Shown piece by piece: positions 32,606 through 32,679 of a DNA stretch of 32,679 bases (its first letter is position 1; each line of letters starts with the position of its first letter). The stretch is from Acanthamoeba lenticulata (taxonomy: Eukaryota > Discosea > Longamoebia > Acanthamoebidae), in assembly GCA_002179805.1 (NCBI GenBank), contig NAVB01001335.1:1-32679 (forward strand), in the 5' to 3' direction. A program made the position numbers and the translations under genes. The notes beneath the pieces were generated by a model, which had not been told where the DNA came from, did not search any database, and worked only from the letters and a program-made list of their open reading frames with translations.

Positions 32606-32679
32606 AAGCGCGCCTCCTGAGCAAGGCCTGGAGATCACATGGTGGTAGAACCAATAGAACAAAGCTTCTTCTTGATCCG

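Overview
The window looks like nuclear DNA of a GC-rich, gene-dense, intron-rich protist. The best fit is an Acanthamoeba-like amoebozoan: short spliceosomal introns (about 60-170 nt), strong G/C preference at third codon positions, and a MHCK-type alpha-kinase. The taxon is inferred from gene content, not proven. Nothing suggests a virus, transposon, CRISPR array or bacterial operon, and no tRNA or rRNA gene was recognised.

Twelve protein genes are proposed, all but one spliced. Exons were joined only where donor, acceptor, reading frame and family alignment agreed. Left to right: a DEG9-like nuclear-type serine protease (+); a very unusual PX-PH-RhoGAP-like-CDC25 protein (+); a SAM-domain protein with a Cys/His cluster (-); an alpha-kinase ending in a CaaX box (-); an intronless NFX1-type zinc-finger protein (+); the mitochondrial F1-ATPase chaperone ATP12 (+); a mitochondrial LYR-motif protein (-); the selenocysteine-pathway kinase PSTK (+); an RBM26/27 homologue (-); a GALK2-type galactokinase (+); an F-box protein with tandem PP1-docking motifs (-); a doubtful small two-helix membrane protein (+); and an MT-A70 adenine methyltransferase followed by four ZZ zinc fingers (+).

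Spacing is tight. ATP12 and the LYR gene converge across 39 bp. The LYR and PSTK genes diverge from 88 bp between start codons, RBM26 and GALK2 from 256 bp. Functions are mostly unrelated housekeeping (mitochondrial assembly, RNA processing, sugar kinase, Sec-tRNA synthesis), so neighbourhood says little about shared pathways.

The most interesting items are the MT-A70/ZZ fusion (a probable chromatin-reading adenine methyltransferase, closest in motif pattern to the AMT1/MTA1 group), the RhoGAP-like/CDC25 fusion whose RhoGAP part lacks the expected catalytic residues, the lipid-anchor signal on the alpha-kinase, the SILK+RVxF pair in the F-box protein, and a splice-donor preference for GTNCG rather than GTRAG across the 75 introns modelled in eleven genes.
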